Below are positions 1 to 13,000 of a DNA stretch of 64,000 nt, piece after piece. Each line of letters begins with the position of its first letter. The stretch's first letter is position 1. The translations under genes and the position numbers were made by a program. The notes below the pieces were generated by a model. The model did no database searches and had not been told where the DNA came from. It saw only the letters and a program-made list of their open reading frames with translations. The DNA is from Plectrocnemia conspersa (lineage: Eukaryota > Arthropoda > Insecta > Trichoptera > Polycentropodidae): the NCBI GenBank assembly GCA_009617715.1, contig VTFK01000091.1, positions 930,001-994,000 on the forward strand, in the 5' to 3' direction.

Positions 1-360
1 TTATCCATAATTCTGAAAACTATACAAATGAATTTGCCGTTTGTAATTGCTCACTTGAGTTTTAAAAAATATTGCACATCAAATTGTCCAGTGTCACTTA
101 AGTGGCCATTCGTTGTATTTATATTCAGTTAGGTGTTTTCAGCCTTTATTTGTTGTTATATATTATATAAACATTTTATACCAATCAATATTATATATAC
201 ATTCCAAAAAAAGTTAATTAAGTGAAGAGCGAATATAATTTTATTGCATTCGTATATTGCATATTATTAGCTGAATATATCGGAAATTAATAAACACATT
301 AATTATTCACGACACGGTTTCCAAAACTCTTTGAAACGGTTCAACGAATGTGATTCTTAC

Positions 361-1195
361 AAATGAAAGCAAAGAACTGGAAGAAAACGAAAGGCAACTG
401 CCCAGGAAGATTGAATGTTAGTTCGCGAATCCCTTAAAAATCGTCGACAAATGTCTTTAAAGCTGGCTGCTGTAGTCTCTGCAAGCGGATGGCCATCCAT
501 TTTATCGCAGACGGTCAGAAGAAAGCTCAACGATGTGAATTTTAAAGGTTGTAAAGCCCGACACAAAGCGTGGCTTTCAGAAATTAATAATACTCGAAAG
601 TTTGAGTGGGTCCGAAAACACAAAGATTGGATATTTAAGGCGAATGTCATTTGGCCCGATGAATTTAACTTTAAGATAATTTTAACCCAACTAAAATTAG
701 TTAATATATAAAAACATTAAAAACTTAATTTATTCATTAATTTTTAAAGCAATTATTTTTTTAAATAATCCTACTTTTTTAAAATATTACATACGCGTCG
801 AAGAGTTGGAGAAAACTCTCTAACTGATTACGTAGTACCCAAAGTCAAATATTATGACGGAAGCGTTATGGTCTGGGGTTGCATGGCAGCAGCAGGGGTA
901 AGAAACCTATACACTTGCGAGGAATGTATAATAGTGACATTAAATTACAATGTTGGAATCCACTCTAATCGATTCCTATTGGAAAATATTTCCAAGCACA
1001 GACCACGCTACCAACATAACGCACCATTTTGCTAAAAAAAAGTTAGTTTGCGTAAAATGGAAACCTGTAAATTCTAATTATTACGATTGCAAATCCAAAA
1101 TTAAGCTGCGAAAAAAATTTTCAGATGGAATGGAAAAAAAGTTGACAGTATGCGAAAAAGGATTGCAGTTATAATTATAGCCAAGGGTGGGTCTA
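361..1195 (+). mobile_element. Degenerate Tc1-like transposon, transposase in two blocks
   Basis: The first block (about 415-690) reads as the middle of a Tc1 transposase: an HTH-like stretch, then the family pattern of a conserved Arg/Lys-rich segment followed by KHKDWIFKANVIWPDEFNF, where the DE of PDEF corresponds to the usual sDEs catalytic-region motif. After an AT-rich gap of about 100 bp the second block (about 790-1180) resumes with VVPKVKYYDGSVMVWGCM, the standard Tc1 GSVMVWG motif. Frame changes and stops separate the blocks, so the element is dead. I could not define terminal inverted repeats. A second copy of the C-terminal half lies at 25553-26000. Confidence 0.75.
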
Positions 1196-1319
1196 CTAAA
1201 TATTAAAAATAAGCTAAAAGTAAACACTTTAAACAATCTTAGTCAGTTTTTTATTTATATTATCATGATTTTTTAATATATAACACATTTATTGGAATGA
1301 CCCATTATTATGGCCATTT

Positions 1320-1652
1320 TTGTCGTTTGAATTTTTTCTGTGCGCAATTTTCGTTTGCGCGATAATCACCGCTATATGAAATTCTTAATATGGCAACTCG
1401 GTAGAGAGCTGTCACTGACTGATGCGCATGCGCTAGACGTGTCAGCGTGACATTTTGAACGTACGTTCGACTATAATGCTATTCGTATTTTATGTTATTT
1501 AAGTGTCAATAGGATTATTGAAAATATAGTAAAACACAGCTAGTGCTCAATCAACAATCGGTTGAGGTCAAAGCATACAATTATTTGTAGTGTAGATCAT
1601 ATGATTCGTTTATCTGACGAGTTTCTACTTATCCTTTCAGAATTTGCGCAAT
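1320..1652 (+). promoter_or_regulatory. Presumed promoter and 5' leader of the ZAD zinc-finger gene
   Basis: This stretch is richer in CpG than its surroundings (for example gcgcgataatc and gatgcgcatgcgct) and lies directly upstream of the zinc-finger coding exon. A good splice acceptor (tatcctttcag) ends at 1640, twelve bases before the ATG at 1653, so an upstream non-coding exon is likely. The transcription start is not determinable by eye. Confidence 0.4.
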
Positions 1653-3008
1653 ATGGATATCACTGAAGATATGAAAAGTAATTTCATCAAAAGTAGACTA
1701 GAGATAATAACAATATGTAGAGCGTGCCTTAAAAGAGCGGATAATAATGACAGTATGTTATCTTTGTTCGAGTTAAAATTAGACGAACAGCTGTTCCTAT
1801 GCTCTGGGATTAAAACACTACTTAACGATGGATTTCCATCGGCCATATGCTTAAAATGTTGCTCCGAACTACAAGCTGCTCATAAATTCTACACTCGATG
1901 CCGAATGTCTGATTTATTATTACATGATCATTATTTTCAAAGTCAAGTCAAAACGGAAAACGGAGAAGTCAAGGATAATATAGAGTCTAAATCTGTTGGA
2001 ATTTTAGAAATGATCGAAATTAAACCGGAACTGATTGAAATTAAACCAGAAATGTCGGATTTAATGGATATAAAATCGGAACCGAACAGTGATGATTTTA
2101 ACGCCGATGTAGCCAACAGTTTAATAGTGGAAATAAATGAGATCGAATATCACAAATCATACAAGTTTCAATGCAAAGAGTGCGATAAATATCTCGGTTC
2201 GAAGAATTCTTTGGATTACCATATCAGAAAAGTACACGTACTAAATAAAAATAAAAAGATTTACGGTATCGTTACGGGATCCGGTGATACGCGTCGCTTT
2301 TACTGCAATCAATGCAATTATACGACTCATCGCAGCCAAGCTTTAGAATATCACTACAGAGTTCACACTGGCGAAAAGCCGTATAAATGTGATATGTGCG
2401 ATAAGTGCTATACGCAACCTGGAAGTTTAAGCGCTCATAAGAAGACACACAGCGATAAGATGTATTTCAGTTGCGGTGAATGCGGAAAAGAGTTTAAACA
2501 TAAAGACAGATATAAAGTTCACATGACTATCCACGCCAACACTGAGATTTTTATCTGCGACTTATGCAAGAAAGGACTCAAATCTAAAAAGACTTTACAA
2601 GCTCACATGAACCGACATTTTAATATAAAGAATTACAGTTGCGAAACATGCGGAACACAATTCGTGACTCATTCCGAGTTGAGGAATCATTCCAAGAAGC
2701 ACTCAGTCGAGAAGAAGTATGCTTGTAATATGTGCGAATATAAAGCTTATTCTAGAGAACTCCTCGTTATTCATTTGAGGCGGCACACCGGCGAAAGACG
2801 GTTCCAATGTGAGTTTTGCGATCTTCGCTGCTATACAAAAGGCGAACTCAAGTGTCATATGACAAAGCATACAAAGGAGAAGAACTACTCGTGTCCCGTG
2901 TGCAACATTAACTTCGTGCACAGCCCCAGTGTGAACAAGCATATGCTGAAGGTGCACGGGATTAAATACAACAGGTTGAACATTGTAGATAGGAGAACGG
3001 TTAAATAA
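1653..3008 (+). CDS. ZAD-type C2H2 zinc-finger protein, nine fingers
   Basis: A single coding exon gives 451 aa. Residues about 20-90 form a ZAD: ICRACL, then further along AICLKCC, the paired CxxC arrangement that lets this insect-specific domain bind zinc and dimerise. An acidic linker (about 95-170) contains near-repeats such as EIKPELIEIKPE. Nine C2H2 fingers follow from about residue 173 to 440, one with the classic HTGEKPYKC linker. The family acts as nuclear DNA-binding transcription factors, usually lineage-specific, so the target cannot be named. I chose the ATG at 1653 because it follows the acceptor at 1640; the frame is open a little upstream but has no earlier ATG after the acceptor. 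No disruption is seen. Confidence 0.9.
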   Translation: MDITEDMKSNFIKSRLEIITICRACLKRADNNDSMLSLFELKLDEQLFLCSGIKTLLNDGFPSAICLKCCSELQAAHKFYTRCRMSDLLLHDHYFQSQVKTENGEVKDNIESKSVGILEMIEIKPELIEIKPEMSDLMDIKSEPNSDDFNADVANSLIVEINEIEYHKSYKFQCKECDKYLGSKNSLDYHIRKVHVLNKNKKIYGIVTGSGDTRRFYCNQCNYTTHRSQALEYHYRVHTGEKPYKCDMCDKCYTQPGSLSAHKKTHSDKMYFSCGECGKEFKHKDRYKVHMTIHANTEIFICDLCKKGLKSKKTLQAHMNRHFNIKNYSCETCGTQFVTHSELRNHSKKHSVEKKYACNMCEYKAYSRELLVIHLRRHTGERRFQCEFCDLRCYTKGELKCHMTKHTKEKNYSCPVCNINFVHSPSVNKHMLKVHGIKYNRLNIVDRRTVK

Positions 3009-3106
3009 GTGTATCAACTATGATATTTTTTACAATAATGTATTTATTTTTCATTAGTATTTTCAATAAAATATTAAAATAAATAATACGGTTTTAATTT
3101 ATAAAA
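3009..3106 (+). other. 3' UTR of the ZAD zinc-finger gene
   Basis: AT-rich sequence after the TAA, with AATAAA at about 3065 (tcaataaaatatt) as a plausible polyadenylation signal. The extent is approximate. Confidence 0.4.
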
Positions 3107-3470
3107 TTACATATGTATATTAAATCTAATACATCTCCATATATAGTCTAAATCACTCTGTAGAGAGGAGTCCGCAACAGATCGATTGCATTTATACAAT
3201 TTTGAATCATCTGCATAAAGAAGAAAACTTGAATTTGTTACTGCCGTATTTATGTCATTAATAAATAACATCAAGAACAGAGGGCCCAGGTTGGATCCTT
3301 GAGGAACCCCCGAAGGAGTGAAATTTTCTTTCGACAATCGACCGCTATAGGTTACAAACTATCTACGATCGCTCAAATAACCAAGGTTCGACAATTTTTT
3401 TAATAATAACCCATGACAAACCTTGTCGAAGTCCTTCTCAAAATATGTATATACAAAGTCTACTAAAATA
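3107..3470 (-). mobile_element. Non-LTR retrotransposon reverse-transcriptase fragment
   Basis: Read on the minus strand, 3460 down to 3107 encodes part of a LINE reverse transcriptase. In order I see KDFDKVCHGLLLKKL (motif with the first catalytic Asp), then GVPQGSNLGPLFLMLFIND (the VPQGS block) and FLLYADDSKLY (the YADD catalytic pair). An in-frame stop lies near 3360, so it is inactive. The motif style fits Jockey/CR1-like insect elements; I cannot place the clade. Only the RT core survives. Confidence 0.8.
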
Positions 3471-4495
3471 ATTAATTAAAACTCTTGTAATGATATTAAA
3501 TGTATTAATTACATATAATTTAAAAACTATTCTAACCTGCAACATGATTTATATGGAAGACCTTCAATTTTTGCTTTTAAAGTAAGTTTTTGTTTACTCA
3601 GTTTGTTTGTTAGTTATATTGAACTATCCATTGTTATAATTATAAAGCACAAAACAAAAATCACAACGGCATAACTTATGAACTCAAAACACAATATGCG
3701 ACTGATGAATATACAAAATGCACCCACAATCTGTTTCTACTTTTAGGGGATTATTTTTTCAGTATAATATATTCGAATTTTGTCGCTTGAGATTCTGAAA
3801 ACCACAATTAACCCAATGATTCGTCACGCTAAAGAAATGATCTGAATGCAAACTCACACCCTGCCAGATGTAAAAGTGGCATCCTTTATATATTGACAAA
3901 TTTAAGGGTAGGTAAAATTATATCCTTAAACCAACAATTTTAGTATGCAATTAATTATATCCTGTGTTTTATATATTTTAAAAGGAATTCAGATATAACA
4001 TAGGAGGTTAATATATGAAATTTGATATTTTATATTATATTTATTTTAATATTTTTAAAATATATAAAATAAAAATTATTTTTATCAGTTTCATAAATAC
4101 ATAATACCTTTTGGGTGGTTTCAGGTAAATCCATGTATAACGGGTCACTGAACAGGTGGTTTTATGATAAAAACACGAAACGTCCCGGACATTGCTAATT
4201 TTTATCGAAAAATACTTGGACATGTCTCGTTTTTAGACAAACAGCAATTTTTTAAAAGGCTCATTTTGATGGAAAACAATATATTTTCTAGGTCTGAGGA
4301 AAAGACAACATATGTAAAGCAATGAGAACTAATGATTGGAGCAATAAACCTACTTTCAAAAAAAGTGGACAAAACCAGTTTTTAAATGGAAGTCTTCAAT
4401 TGAATCACTACACCTACAATTTTTTCTGTAGCTCTGTACAAAACTTTAAATGCGTTGGCTATAGTGGACAATAAATCACAATAAATATTGTTACT
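3471..4495. other. Gene-free AT-rich intergenic sequence
   Basis: No supportable gene, RNA or complete repeat was seen. The sequence is low complexity and AT-rich with only short chance reading frames. Confidence 0.6.
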
Positions 4496-4544
4496 ATGTT
4501 AAGTCCTAGTATGAAATTTAATTTTTTTAAATTAACTTACATAT

Positions 4545-4756
4545 TTTTAGCCACGATGTTGGGAAGAAAGTTTGTGAGTGGAGCAGAAAAACACAAGAGA
4601 CAAAAAGAAAAGGAAAAATGTGCACTACAGCAAAAAAGTTCGCTAACTAAATTCTTAAGATGCACAAAGAATACTTTAATAAAAAAGAAAAAGAAAACAA
4701 AAATGCAAAACAAAGGAACAAAAGAGAAAAATAAAATGAAACAGTTTATTTTATAA
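4545..4756 (+). mobile_element. Remnant of a hAT/ZMYM1-like transposase N-terminus
   Basis: A short frame reads GRKFVSGAEKHKRQKEKEK followed by a Lys-rich tail. This resembles the N-terminal 'SGAekRKrkkeke...L..fl' segment of ZMYM1-like hAT-derived transposases. Nothing recognisable follows, so it is a truncated leftover. The match is short and basic, so chance is possible. Confidence 0.4.
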
Positions 4757-6540
4757 TGTTCTGTTAAATACCCTAATGATATTGCTTTATAGGCATAGAA
4801 TTAATTTTACAAAATTATTGAATTCTATTTCATAAATAAACCATGAAGCATTGGAGTTGAAGATATAACAGCACTCAAAGTAGAATGTACAGAAAGGAAT
4901 CGATCGTACTACAGAAATGATACCGAATCAATTTTTTATTGTGTGAAAATAAACGGTACCAAAGATATTGAAAAGATTGATATTTTCAACCAACTAGTAT
5001 ATCTATTGTTTACACAAACACAGAATAAACTTTTAACAAGATTCAACGATTGGAGAAATGTATATCTATGCTTATAAGAGCATAAATCTTCCCAATGTCA
5101 TTTTAAATCAATGATAACTCTCCAAAATCGATTATTAAGAGCTAGACATGTCGATACACATTCGTGTCAATCGATTATGCTGCGATAATCGTGCTCGGGA
5201 GTCTCAGGCTGTATCTTCGCGTCTGCCAGGCGAGCGGAATCTGCCCAGTCTCCATTAAGTATTTAGGGGTGCAAAACTCACTGACGAATTACAATCATGC
5301 AGCGATAAATCGATAATCCAGCCAATCGTTGCACTTGCTTCTTAGAACAACGAAATATGTATACCCCTTTAGAAAGTGACATTTGCTCAATGGATATCTC
5401 TGAGGTCGAATTGTGCAACAGGTATGTTGCGACCTTACGGTGCTTTTTGTCTTCCTGTGATAAATTGTTTCTCGTGACCGTTTCGTAACATATAAATATT
5501 CATTCAATGCACCGGAAAATACTTGCGTGTTATTGTTACGTGAAACCCTTTTTTTCTAGTTGTAACCTTTGTGTGGTCCCATCCTTTACACTATTGTCTA
5601 GTTTATCCTATTGATGAATGATCATTTTTGGTCACAGTCATTAACGCGAGTTTCAAGAATAATATCCTCTATAAGTTATTTTATTATAAAAAAATAGTTC
5701 TTAAAATTTCTCCTAAATGGTCAGTGATCAATAAATCAACCACCAAAAAGTCTTATTTTTTAATTTTAATTTAAAAATATTTATTAAAATAATACATAAA
5801 TTTAAGAATAAAATAATATGCCCTATAAAGGGTTAAGCCTTTGATTACCGAGAACCAATATATCGGCTTTTGATACTTCAACGAGAATTTCTGGATCATG
5901 TCATCATTGAAGATGTTACTGTTAATAGTTTTTAATGCATTGTAGGGTATTTGCTTCAGATGATTATGTAATACATCGTTAAGATAGTTTTTTTATTTAT
6001 TTATTATCTTCAATACCAACCATCTTCCTTCGAAAAGTATTCAATTCATTTTATGTATGCCCTTCGCACATGAACATTATTCCTACCCCTACTGCTATCA
6101 TGCATTCTCAGACCAAAACGCTGCCAATTACCGCAATTGATGAGATGTTATTCTCTGCTTGTCGTTTATTATGATAACCCTTAAAAGTGATTGTATGGAT
6201 ATTATAATTCCAGACAAAAAAAACTATTGTTTCAATATTTATCACTCGCGATTTATTAAGTTAAATGCGACACAACGTCGATTCAGAGGTAAGATTTTTG
6301 TAGATGTGGATCTTCCTGATAAATTGGTGTAGAACTTTATATACCCCAGTCTTTAAAGGTGAGTAATTCGCAAATTAAAAAGTGAGTTGTCGTCTCAAGA
6401 GACAAGGGTGGACTTGAGTTAAAAATGCTTTTAATTATATTTATTAGTGAATATATAATTTTATTTTATTATCAGTCCCTGCACATATTAACAAATAGGC
6501 AAATATAATTCGTCGATAATGATAATTTAAACACATCTTT
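4757..6540. other. Gene-free intergenic stretch between zinc-finger gene and brahma
   Basis: I find no gene. There are scattered TTAA sites next to short AAGGGTTAA-like strings near 5830 and 6175, which may be worn ends of piggyBac-like MITEs, but I could not pair them. Confidence 0.5.
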
Positions 6541-7003
6541 GATTCAATTAATAAATTTATTTAAAATATTCTTGTACACATATACAGATACGTAATATCA
6601 AACGCCATTCAATAATAATATTCAATCTAAATAAATCATAAATATTTTGCTGCTACTTAAAAATTGTTGCTTGCAACACTTTTACTACATATACATAAAA
6701 ATATATATTATTGTAAATATATAAATTCATCTAAATGATAAACGATTTGATTTTTTTAAGAAAAAGTCGATAAAATCAACTCTGTATACTTAAATGCGTT
6801 TTATTGTGACACTTTAGAGTTTCGTCGTCTTATCGATAATCAAAATATTAAAAAAAATACACTTATCTAAAGCAAAAATATGTTTAATAATGATAATTAT
6901 AAATCATACTTTTTTTATAATCTATATTTGAAAGTTCCTATTATTATAATATATTAAACACTGCTAATTAAAGAAAAAATTAGATCAACTGAAGTTTTAA
7001 CAT
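6541..7003 (-). other. brm: Probable 3' UTR of brahma
   Basis: AT-rich sequence immediately downstream of the brahma stop codon (minus strand) without coding content. The poly(A) site is not resolved; several TTTATT strings (AATAAA on the minus strand) occur, for example near 6545. Confidence 0.35.
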
Positions 7004-10000
7004 TTAATCGTCTTCGTAATCTTCGTCGTCGGAGATGTACTTCTTGGCATTCTTCTTTCGTCTGCCCGGTGTGCCTTTACCTTTTCCTTTTAGCTTGATC
7101 TTCATCTTCACCGATCGACTGGATTCTGCGTCTGAGTCGTCATCATCTATACCAAATAAAACGCGATTATATATACTGTAATAAGGACGCATTATAGATT
7201 TAGTTTTTTTACCTTCTTCGCTGACTTCGACGGATGGAGTCTCACTATTGGGCGCTATTCTCGTACGAGCGTTCTCAAACACTCCTCTCAATGTTACGCT
7301 ATCTTCGTATATGAGAGACGTCTCTTCGTTATAAGTCTGAGCGTTCTGACACAACTGGGTGAAGTCTTTTTCAAGATCGGTGATATCGGTGTACTAAATT
7401 ACGCAATAATGATTAATACACCATTTTTTAATTATTAATTTAATATTATAAAGCTACCTTTCCATCTTCGATCCTTGACAATATCTTCTTAATATCCATC
7501 GGCTTCTTGATCACTTCGTAATAATCGGGTAATTCTCTACGTGACGGCAATTTCATGAACGGCTCCGACAAAACTCGTCCGTCATTCCTGACGATTTAAA
7601 CATCGTATTAGTTAGGTTTGGGTTTTATAAAAAAAATACGACGCTCACACTTAAACGATCAAGTTTTTTTAAATATACTTACGGATCTTGATACTTGATG
7701 ACTTGGTTCATAATCTTGCGAAGACGCTTCTTCGTTCTGTTTTGCGAAGGAGCCGGAGTGCCCGGTGAGCCGGCACCGTTGCGATTCTTCTTTCGACTAC
7801 TGCTACCAGCGAGTAAACTATCATCGTCGGAATCTTCGTTTCGCCTAAATAACAATTTTATTATATCAAAATCATTTATAAACATGACTCATACAAATCT
7901 ATCTACAATACAAACCTTCGCTTCTTTCCGCGCCGCTTCTTCTTAGTCGAACCCGTACTTGCAACGTCTTCGTCGTCGTCTTCGCCTTCTTCATCGAATT
8001 CGTCATCGATTGCTTTGAGCCATTCTTTCTCAGTCAAACTATCAGTATAATCGACCTCTTTGCGTTGACGCGATCCCCTTCCCAATATACTCTCCTCTTC
8101 TTCGTAACCCCACCCTTGCACTTCTTCGTCTACTTTAACGAGCCAATCCGGTAATTCGCATTCTTGAATGAGCCTCGGACCTGGATTACTCATTTTCCGT
8201 TCGGAATCCATGCGACGGAATATTTCAGTTTCTTCGTCAGATCGTGAAATCATCAAATTGATCATCTCGTCATCAGGTACTTCGTTCTCCTCCTATAATT
8301 AAAATATTATACATATACATAAATAAGAAATTTAAATGTTGAACATAATTCAATGGATCGAAATTGTTCTATATATAAAATTTAACAAAAAATTACCCGA
8401 ATAAGATGTGGAAACTAATAAAAAAAATTAATTCTACTCAAGAGAAATATATCAAGATTATCATATGATAGCAGAAAAAATTAATACATATTACATTGAG
8501 AGTATAAAACAGATTGTGAATTCAATACATCAGGTCAATAAATTAGTACAATACAATAATGAAAAATTTAACTGTTCAAACGCCACACGCCACATACGGG
8601 GCTCAGTCGATACACGACTGTAATGCCGAAGAGCCACATACGGGGCATTTACAGAATCTATTACTTATAATATTACAATACTATTTAGGTATATAGTCAT
8701 CTATGGAGAAACATTTAAAAAATTTATTGCTTGAATAGCTGTCTTAAAAATGGCTAAAATTAATGTACTTTTTTTTTTAACGTCGCCAGGGTTGCCACTA
8801 GCCACTTTGTAATATATGAAACGCATTATTTTATAACAAATGATAATTGGTGTAGAACTTGACTAAAACTATTTTTGTTTCTCAAAGGTCTTTTTTGATG
8901 ACAAGGTGAGATGCAAAAAAATGCCAAAAAGATTTTTAATTATTGTTATATTGTTAGTTTATGTTTTATAAAAATGATGTACTTTTTACTTTGTACAAAA
9001 AAGTTGGTTTGCTAATAAAATAAAAATTAATTCCATATTGTTTTATTGTGACAACCCTAGCGCTTAGATTCTTAACAGCTGCAAATGGTGCCCAAATACT
9101 CCAGAAATGGCGCCCAGAGGCACCTTGACAAGTCATTAACACTTGACAAATATATTTTTAAATTCTATATATATTTGGCATTGGGGTCGTGAAAAAGGAA
9201 AAATGACAACAAAAGTGATACATTGTATACTTCGTCATAATATACCATCGCAAAATTTTCGAAAAAAAAAAGTTTCAACAGATTTTATTTTTGCTAGAAA
9301 ATACCCGGCCCGTAGTGTACGACCGTGCTAATAGTTTGCAGCGTTTAAAAGGTTAAGAAATAAATTATAACATTAATCTTTTTTAAATTCTGTTTATGTT
9401 TAGATTATATTTGTTTATTGTATAAATATCCTAATAGATCAAAAATTTTTTATTATTAATACGATATAAATACCTCTTCTTCGTCGCCGTCTTGATGCAA
9501 AATAGTCTGCAAAAACTGTTGCCGCTCCGAACCCGTCGATTTCTGATCGAACATACCGGCTTGAATGACCTTTTCGTCCATGTTCAACTTATAACGAGCA
9601 GCAGCCAAGATACGTTCTTCGACCGAATTAACAGTCATAAGACGTAAGACTCTGACTTCATTACGTTGTCCGATTCTGTGAGCGCGATCTTGAGCTTGAA
9701 GATCCTATAAAAACAATTCATTATAACGAGCTGAAGAATCAAACTCTCAATAAGATTGTACAGTTATATACCTGATGAGGATTCCAATCCGAATCAAAGA
9801 TAACCACAGTATCGGCGCTCTGTAAATTGAGTCCTAAGCCGCCGGCGCGAGTCGAAAGCAAAAATATAAAGTATTCGGATTTCGGATCGTTGAATTTCTT
9901 CAACAGTTCACCTCTGTCTTCAGCACGGGTCATTCCGTCCAATCTAAGATATTGGAACTGTCTCCAGCCCATGTAATCCTCGATTATGGTCATGCACTGT

Positions 10001-13000
10001 GTCATTTGACAGAAGAGCAGTACTCGATGACCGGTGGCTTTTAGTTTAGGCAAGATGCGATCGAGCAGCTCGAATTTGCCCGAAGATCGATACAAATCGG
10101 GTCCTTGAACGACTCCGTTAGCGCCGATGTGATCGCAATATTTCTCTTCGATATGCTGGAACATGAAGGGATGATTGCACAATTTTCTCAACTGAACGAT
10201 CGTGTTCATGAGAGCTTTAGCGCCGCCTTTTCCTTTAGAACCTCGCTCAGAACCGTCAGTCAATAAAACGCCTTTAGATTGCATGTGCTTATACAATACT
10301 CTCTGAAGACCGGACATGTCGCATTTGATGATGTATTCCACTTTATCGGGAAGTTGAGATTCGACTTCTTTCTTGAGACGGCGGAGTAAGAACGGGCGTA
10401 ACACTTTATGCAAACGCCTGATGATGAGGATAGTTTCTTCTTCGTTAAGCTCGACTTTTTCACCTGTTGTCGCGAACGGAGCGTTGAACCACTGTTCGAA
10501 CGTAGAGCAACTCTTGAATATAGACGGTAATAAGAAGTTCAACAGAGCCCATAATTCGGGCAATTTATTTTGTAGCGGCGTTCCGGTCAATAATAATCGA
10601 TGAGGGGCGCAATAATGAGTGTTCAGGACTTGAGTGAGCTTGCAATGGTGGTTCTTCATTCTGTGACCTTCGTCGATGATCATATACTTCCACTGGATCT
10701 TAGCTAACACGCCCTTATCTTTGATGACATATTCGTACGTGGTTAGCAAGACGTTGAATTTCGTGCTTCTCATTTGATTCTGAACTAAGCGACGGGTTTG
10801 GGGAGAGCCTTTATACGATACGATTACTACGCTCGGTGCCCATTTTTCAAACTCCAAAACCCAATTAGATAGAGTACTGAAAAAAATATTTATATTAACA
10901 CAAAGTGCTGATTATTGAATAATAATTCAATACGAACCTCAATGGCACAATGATCAGGAAAGGTCCGTTGTTTTTCTTCTTCTCCATAAGAGTAGTAACT
11001 AAACCGATCGTTTGAATCGTTTTACCGAGACCCATCTCATCAGCCAAAATTCCATTCAAATTGTTATTAAACAATGATACGAGCCACTCCAAACCCTACA
11101 TTATAAAAAAATATATAAAATTATTATATAAATGTCAATATATATCCATAAAAATATGTATATGAACCTTGATTTGATACTCTTTCAGCTGTCCATTGAC
11201 CATAATAGAAGCCTGTTCCGAGACAATCTCGTGAACGGTGTGAGCAATACTGTTTTGATACATTACAACAATGAGATATATTATAATTAATAAAATTAAT
11301 AGCGATACAATAAGTAAAATATTCACCTATAATACGTCTGTTCTTCAGTTTTATATTCATCATCTTCAACTTTAGCCTTTTTGATCATGTCTAATGCTTT
11401 CTCTTCGTCAGTTTTGTCCTTTTCGTCTTTCGAGTGTCTCTTATGCTTCTTACCTTAAATTTTATGCAATGGTTTAAAAATAAATAGATTTGAATAGCTA
11501 TTTAATCGTATCGAGATACATACGGCCCAAACCGTCTTCGTCGCCACTCGCTTGACTGTCGTCATCCGAATCGTCTGAATCGGACAAAACTTCCCAACCC
11601 GGATGCGATTCTAAGAATTCTTTGACCTGCGAGAGCAGCGGAGCATCTTCTCCTTTCAAGATCTAAATAAAAAAAAGTTATTAATATTTTTCATAGATGA
11701 TTTCACAATGATTAGATAAGTTAATTATCTTCATCTTTGTGGAAACAAACTGTAAAACTGTTGTACAGTGATATTTAAGATTCCAATCGTACAATTACCT
11801 CTCCTGTCTTAGGGTCGGCCACGGTGACTCTGGAATCGGACGTCTGGGAGCTATCGTCCCCGGCTTCGAGCTCGCCGCCTTCCAGCAGTTTCTTCTTCTT
11901 ATTTTTCTATTCAGACATAGCAAAGCATAAATTGCGACAGGCAATACTACATTTATTAATGAAGATTAACTCACAAGTTGTACCTTCTTTCTCTTCTCCT
12001 CTTCGACTTGTTTTTTCTTCTGCTCAAACTTATGCTGTTTGACCATCTCGGTCAAATTGGAGATGTACTCGTCGGTTTGAGACAGAAGGAACGCAAGACG
12101 CTTATCTTTCTTTTGATCGATAAGCTTCCTGTAACCTTCTTCATCTTCTGCCATAAGTCTGTAACGATACAGTAACACCTATAGCGACATTGTACATAAA
12201 ACGTGCGCACAAATTATAGACATTAAATACCGTCGCATTCTCTCTTTCTCGATCCTTTCTTGCTCCTTCTTTTGCTCTCGTTCAGCGTTAGCGTGGTAAT
12301 TCATGACAGATTTATTTAATCTGCTCAATTTAGAAACATTGTTTCTATGGAACTCCTTGAAATCTTTAGCTGAAGTTAAAAAAACAAGATTATTAGCACT
12401 TTAGCATTGGGTAAAAATTATGTTAAGCTGTAACAAATTTGCAAAACTGCAAAAAAAGCCATAACTTTAAAACTAGAGGGAATTCTGAAACAATTTTTTT
12501 TAAGACTATTTCTTTTTAGCCTAAAGTATTTAAATAAAAAAAATTGTGTTCTGCATACTATTTTTGAGTTTTTTTTAGGAAACTTTCAAATAGTCTAAAT
12601 TATCATGAAGTAATTTTTTTTAATTTTGTAAGAAATTGATCTTCATAATTAAATGTATTTTAAATATTATATTTAAATATCGTATTATTCATTTATAATG
12701 TCAGATGTGATTAAGTTTTTAAATAATGTGATCTCTAAGAAGAGTTTAGAAAAAATTACCGCCAGCACTTGATCGCTAGCAGTTTTCCGCTGCATCTATA
12801 AACAATTTGTAGCCTAAAAATACTCACTAGCATATTTTACGGTCTAGAAGCAATGATATGTGTTTGGTCTAATAATAAAAAGTTGTTTTTTATTTAAGTT
12901 TCTGGTTATTAAAGTAGTATTTCTTATACTGTGTTGTAAATATTGCGATTTATTAGTAATTATTTTTCCCAATGTGACTTGATTCTGAAGATTGCATAAA

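Noticed and set aside
2703..3017. Minus-strand frame opposite the last zinc fingers of the first gene
   Set aside because: Antisense of a C2H2 array; no start context or similarity.
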